Shown here: positions 59,787 through 64,000 of the stretch, piece by piece
How positions within the stretch are numbered: position 1 is the first letter of the stretch
Layout of the letters: every line of letters begins with the position of its first letter
Source: Pyrenopolyporus hunteri
Lineage: Eukaryota; Ascomycota; Sordariomycetes; Xylariales; Hypoxylaceae
Reading direction: 5' to 3'
NCBI GenBank assembly: GCA_902806595.1
Contig: CADCXC010000037.1
Location: 1,488,001-1,552,000 of the forward strand
DNA length: 64,000 bases
Notes under the pieces: model-generated
Database searches by the model: none
Told to the model about the DNA's origin: nothing
Seen by the model: only the letters and a program-made list of their open reading frames with translations
Translations under genes and position numbers: made by a program

Positions 59787-61016
59787 TTAATCATTTTCAA
59801 CTTGTGTCTTGTTGTCTGAGACGTATTTCAGTAGGTAGTCGACGCCAAGTCCTAGGCTGATCGTACCACCTGTGATCCAACATCCGTTAACGAACCACCA
59901 CCAGCAGTCCCTGACGTTCTTGAGGTTCACCCTTTTTATCATCCAGCCCAAAGTCAGAGCAGCACCTCCGCAACTCCCGATGAAGAATGCTGGCCCCGCA
60001 CCCGCTGCCATCCCCGCGGCTCCGAGCAGGCCGATCTGCACCGCTGCTAGACCGGACAGGATTTTCTTAGTGTCGGCGTCATGCTTGAGAGCGATGCTCT
60101 TGATGCCCGCCTTGGCGTCGTCTCGGATATCCATGTGCGCGTAGATCATATCGTATAGCACGGTCCAGGACACGTTGCTCGCGTACAGCAGAGCGGCCGC
60201 GCCTAGGGCCGAGCTGTTAGACAGCAAATCTACCCCCAGAGCGGGAAACCCCATCACAGCGCCCCAGGAGAAGGTTAGGCCCAGCACGAACTGCGGGTAG
60301 TACGTCACGCGCTTGGCCAGCGGGTACGAAGCGACTAACAGCAAGCTCGGGATGCCGTAGAAGAGGCAGGGCGTGGGAAACTGTAGTAGGATCCCTAGCC
60401 CGGCGAGCAGCTGCGCGCCCGTATACGTCAGGGCTTGGAACGGCGTGATGGCGCCGCGGGCTAGGGGCCGGTGCCGTGTGCGCGTCACGTGCGGGTCGAG
60501 GTTCCGGTCCCAGAGGTCGTTGATGGAACACCCGGCACCGCGCATGATAAGCGCGCCGGCGAAGAACAGCGCGCCGGTGCCGATGACGGACAACGGCGCG
60601 GCTATGGGGGTGGCGAGCGGCGCGGCCATTAAGGTCGAGAATAGGCATGGGAAGAACAGGTAGTATGTCCCTGTGGGCTTGTCGATCCGGATGAGCTCCC
60701 CGTAGGGAACCCAGGACCTGGGCAAAAGCGACAGGATGCCAGAGGTGGGTGGCGAGTACGGTTCTGGGACGGCCGGTGATGATGGGGAGTCGATTGTATG
60801 GGCTTCTCGCTTGTTTATTGATAACGGAGGTACTCGGGCCGTGGCCTTCGGTTTGGCGAAGCTGAGAGCTACCGTAGTTGATGTCGTGCCCCGCGAATAG
60901 CATGAGACGCCTCCCGAGATGTTACGGAGTTGTCTTGGCAGTCCTCTTGGGATAGGGAAAGCCTGGCTACGAGACAATAGACGCCTCGTGCCACTAGGCA
61001 CGGCGGATATACGCAT
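59787..61016 (-). CDS. COQ2: 4-hydroxybenzoate polyprenyltransferase, mitochondrial
   Basis: Intronless, 409 residues from the ATG at 61016. The first 75 residues are Arg/Ser-rich without acidic residues, a mitochondrial targeting sequence. The UbiA-type fold follows: LIRIDKPTGTYYLFFPC, then the first Asp-rich motif NDLWDRNLD at residues 166-174, and the second, YDMIYAHMDIRDD, at 288-300. Both bind Mg-prenyl diphosphate. TRTRHRPLARG after the first motif is typical of COQ2/UbiA. About eight membrane helices are visible. The enzyme attaches the polyprenyl chain to 4-hydroxybenzoate in the inner mitochondrial membrane, an early step of ubiquinone synthesis. Length is usual for fungi. It converges with RPS23. 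Confidence 0.95.
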   Translation of the reverse strand: MRISAVPSGTRRLLSRSQAFPIPRGLPRQLRNISGGVSCYSRGTTSTTVALSFAKPKATARVPPLSINKREAHTIDSPSSPAVPEPYSPPTSGILSLLPRSWVPYGELIRIDKPTGTYYLFFPCLFSTLMAAPLATPIAAPLSVIGTGALFFAGALIMRGAGCSINDLWDRNLDPHVTRTRHRPLARGAITPFQALTYTGAQLLAGLGILLQFPTPCLFYGIPSLLLVASYPLAKRVTYYPQFVLGLTFSWGAVMGFPALGVDLLSNSSALGAAALLYASNVSWTVLYDMIYAHMDIRDDAKAGIKSIALKHDADTKKILSGLAAVQIGLLGAAGMAAGAGPAFFIGSCGGAALTLGWMIKRVNLKNVRDCWWWFVNGCWITGGTISLGLGVDYLLKYVSDNKTQVEND

Positions 61017-62162
61017 CCTGCCAAGGAGGTTTATCGACTTCTACAAAATTGTCAGCTAGGGTTCCGGTGAGGCTGGAGATTGTTCCGTGTAAAAACCGAT
61101 GAGGTGCTCTACGGAAAGGGCTCGTTCATTATAAGTTGGGTAACCCGCGTCTAGCTAAGTTATAGCTGTTGGGTTTCATCACAGATTGTACCTATTTGGG
61201 TATATTTGAGAGACCATCCCGCAAGTGTCTCTAGGAAAACTGATGCCCCATAATCCGGTAGCGTCACCTTTCCCTACGGTTGATCACGGAGGTTTCTATG
61301 AATATATAGGTATCCAAAGGAATGATGATAACCCACCTCTTAGGTATATGATGTCTGTCACCTGCAATTCATAGCCATCTCATATCATCCAAAAGTGCTC
61401 TCCTCTATATGGAAAAGGATGGAGAAGAAGAGCGGCTTAATCAAAGCCGAGGAGTGACTGAAATATGTTAGAGAGCATGTCCATGAATGTCTCTTGTGAT
61501 GGAAATCTTGTGTTAGTCGGGTACCTAGATACCTACCTAGGTACCTATATAATCTTGGAGGAGGATGTGTGTGGTCTGTGCACATTCTGTGGCCAGGGAC
61601 CGAAAGTGCCGGCACGTTGCCTGCCTCCTTTTTAATTGGTCGGAGCTGAGCGTCCATATGCATGCACTGGGTTGGTGCCGTGGTACCTGTACCTAGGTAG
61701 CTTCGTTGAAGTATGTACAGTACATTACACGCCTAACGTCGTGGTGGTGGTGGTGGAATGCAGCGACGCCACAGTACGTACTTTTATCGGGGTGCTTTAC
61801 ACTGTCACCTCGAAATTTTGTGGTCATAGTTCTTCGCCTTTGAACCTCGCGCCATTCGTGTCCGCATTTATCCTAAGCATGCTGCAACAATTTTATTCAT
61901 ACATTCGCCCGTTCCTACTATCTTCCAGCGATATATCAGGCAACGCTTGTCACGAACGGATTATAATGAATCCAATCTGTTATATCATTACTTACATAGA
62001 CTCATCCTGGTGAGTGTCGTCGTCGTGGTGATCGCGAATCCCTTGGAGGCGCGTCTAACCGCGGTCGTTGCTATCATCACGAACCCCGCCGTCGCCTTTC
62101 AACTTTCTCTCCCATCCTAACTTTTGGCCCGCCAACTACGGCTGCGCCTCACCACCGCCGAA
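61017..62162. other. Intergenic, promoters of COQ2 and JmjC gene
   Basis: A divergent spacer of 1.1 kb with a CCTAGG palindrome block near 61520-61549 and a GTG-repeat at 61738-61756. Frames at 61385..61663 (minus) and 61636..62013 (plus) are low-complexity and not supported. Confidence 0.45.
61520..61549. repeat. CCTAGG palindromic repeat block
   Basis: GTACCTAGATACCTACCTAG followed by GTACCTATAT, another copy of the dispersed TACC/CCTAGG element. Confidence 0.6.
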
Positions 62163-64000
62163 ATGCCGACCGCATTGCATCCTCAAGCCAAATTCGACCC
62201 GATCCCTCCTGATCTCGACCTCCATGCCCTTGTCGATCGTACCCCGAACTTCGACTGGGTTGTGCGCATTTCCACCGCCCAGATCAGGCGTCTTGGCCCC
62301 TCGGGCTTCGAGAAACTTGTCCAGTTGCACGTTATAGAAGGAGGGCGGCCGCTGGTCATAGAGGGTTGGAACAAGGTACTGCCTGAGGATTTGTTCAGTG
62401 CTGCCTGGTTAGAGAAGACGTATGATAAGAAACGTGGGTCTTCCTCTTCACTCCTAGGGACGGGTTATACGTACTAATAACTGCTATTAGAGGAAAATGT
62501 CCGCGACATAACGACACAGACCGATATACCGATGACCACCGGGCATTACCTGCGATCGATGCGACAGCTTACCAACCAATGGACTCCTACAAATTTCCGC
62601 GACGAACGGCGGCAACGCCTCTATCTGAAGGACATAGACTGCCCGCCCGAGTGGCATGACCACCTAAAGAAGGTCATTCCTCCAAACGTCTTCTACATGA
62701 ATGAGAACGTCAGCGAGAATTCCAACGCAGATTCTCGGAATGACGATATTTTTGGTGCCCCGGAAAGGACTCCTGCGATAGCTGGTGATTTAATGAGTAG
62801 CCTTCCGAATGAGATGCGCGCACAGAACCTAATGTGCTACATTGGCCATGAAGGGACGTACACGCCTGCGCACCGAGAAATGTGCGCAAGCTTGGGTCAG
62901 AATATTATGGTTGAAACGTCAGGAGATAGAAACGGGGAGAAGCCGGGCAGCTCGATTTGGTTCATGACTGAAACCAAGGACCGCGAAGTCATTCGCGAGT
63001 ATTTTCTCTCCATGCTCGGCCACGATATCGAAATCGAGAAACACTTTGCGCAGATCAATGCGTGGAAGAAGGCCAACTTTCCTGTTTATATTGTCGAGCA
63101 AAAGGTCGGCGACTTCATCTTGATACCTCCCCTGGCTCCTCACCAGGTCTGGAATCGTGGGACACGGACTATTAAAGTTGCGTGGAATCGGACGACGGTG
63201 GAAACCCTCGACTTGGCTCTCCACGAAGCTCTGCCGAAAGCACGACTGGTATGTCGAGATGAGCAGTACAAGAACAAATCTATCATCTACTACACCCTGG
63301 AGAAATATTACAATGAACTCCGGGCGCACGAGGAAAACACCGAACTCGGTTTGTTGGGCCTTGGCCAGGAATTAATGCTGAACTCGTCGCGTATGAGGCA
63401 ATTGGTCAATGACTTCAAGCGCTTATTTGGTCTCTTCACTGAGATCCTTGTTGACGAGATGTTCGGCTATAAACAGGCCGGTGTGGAGTATATTCCATTC
63501 GACTCGAACATCACATGTTCATACTGCCGGTCTAACATCTTCAACCGCTTCTTAACATGCAAGTGCTGCGTGAGAACGCTGGTCAACGGCGACGAAGATA
63601 CGTATGACATCTGCATGGAATGCTATGCTATGGGGCGTTCCTGTGTCTGCGTATCCGGCCTCCAGTGGTGCGAGCAATGGAAGTGGTCTGATCTCATTGA
63701 CAAATATGAAACCTGGCGGGCTATGGTGATCCAGCAAGATGGATTTGTTGACATCGATTTATCTCCTCAACCAATTGAAATTGCGCGGAAGAGGACAGGC
63801 AAGAAGTCAGTGGCCCAAATCTGCCAAGAACAACTCCGAAGGCGACCCTGGAACGATATCACGAAACCGCCCCAACCCCAAGCCGAGGAATCCGATGAGC
63901 CCGAAGTCGACGACGAAGGCCGGGTCAAGAAAAAGCCCAAGTCAAAACGCAAAGTTAAGAAGGGCGACGTCTACCGCTGCCATGTCTGTTGCCATAAAGA
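62163..64000 (+). CDS. JmjC-domain protein with C-terminal Cys-rich zinc region (3' truncated by window)
   Basis: Two exons, 62163..62433 and 62491..end, joined by a 57-base intron (GTGGGT, TACTAAT, TAG) in frame; about 590 residues are inside the window and the frame is still open at its edge. The JmjC double-stranded beta-helix spans roughly residues 190-320, with Fe(II) ligands His218 and Glu220 in PAHREM and His308 in PPLAPHQVWNRG. A Cys-rich region at about residues 433-478 (CSYCRSNIFNRFLTCKCC, then DICMECYAMGRSC) should bind zinc. A Lys-rich acidic linker leads to YRCHVCCHK, resembling the start of a CHQC-type (zf-4CXXC_R1) finger. It probably demethylates or reads histones in the nucleus. 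Which JmjC subgroup, and whether it is active, cannot be decided here. Confidence 0.87.

Noticed and set aside
60217..60903. 228-residue leftward frame overlapping COQ2
   Set aside because: Same strand but shifted frame of COQ2; His/Arg-rich random composition, no conserved motif.
1..64000. tRNA, rRNA, CRISPR or secondary-metabolite backbone genes
   Set aside because: No B-box-like tRNA ends, spacer-repeat array, polyketide synthase, peptide synthetase or terpene cyclase motif was seen on either strand.

Overview
The window is nuclear DNA of a filamentous ascomycete (Pezizomycotina, probably Sordariomycetes). Genes are far apart and carry short introns of about 50-140 bases with GT...(CTAAC)...AG signals. 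The gene set is typical of moulds: a Zn(II)2Cys6 regulator, a BLI-3-like flavoprotein, a class II hydrophobin, a DHA1-type MFS transporter, a carbohydrate esterase and a JmjC protein. The intergenic DNA carries the palindromic TACCTAGGTA/TACC repeats common in such genomes. The species cannot be named from the sequence. No rRNA, tRNA, CRISPR array or intact transposon was seen.

Layout. 1-3.3 kb: two minus-strand genes, a single-pass membrane protein with an unresolved 5' end and an unknown 235-residue protein. 4.4-9.0 kb: a Zn2Cys6 transcription factor (five exons, 721 residues, with a CGG array in its promoter), a small unknown protein, and a convergent protein with an HxD...H metal-site signature. 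These three could form a small functional unit, but that is inference. 9-13.9 kb is mostly gene-poor. 13.9-20.4 kb: a membrane-anchored lectin-like protein, a BLI-3-like protein, a pirin with an added membrane segment and a small unknown gene. 20.4-24.4 kb is empty. 24.4-27.7 kb holds two SGNH hydrolases in tandem, one a secreted CE3-type esterase and one a membrane-anchored relative with altered active-site blocks.

30.4-35.1 kb: an FG-rich BTB/POZ protein facing an Eme1-like structure-specific nuclease subunit. 35.1-41.4 kb is 6.3 kb without a supported gene. 41.4-46.8 kb: a 1,732-residue kinesin. 48 kb: a class II hydrophobin in three exons. 51.1-53.5 kb: a ten-exon MFS transporter with two splice boundaries that do not keep frame. 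56.4 kb: a candidate small secreted protein. 57.1-61.0 kb is a dense housekeeping block: a conserved protein of unknown role, ribosomal protein uS12 (RPS23) and COQ2, the prenyltransferase of ubiquinone synthesis. 62.2 kb to the end: a JmjC protein cut by the window edge.

Most genes are unrelated neighbours, as is usual in fungi. No convincing biosynthetic cluster, defence system or other clearly new multi-gene system was found. The best leads are single genes: the FG-BTB protein, the altered SGNH hydrolase, the membrane-anchored pirin, the small secreted protein, the in-frame 54-base kinesin intron and the CGG array upstream of the zinc-cluster regulator. Exon coordinates were read by eye from splice signals and reading-frame continuity, not confirmed by RNA.
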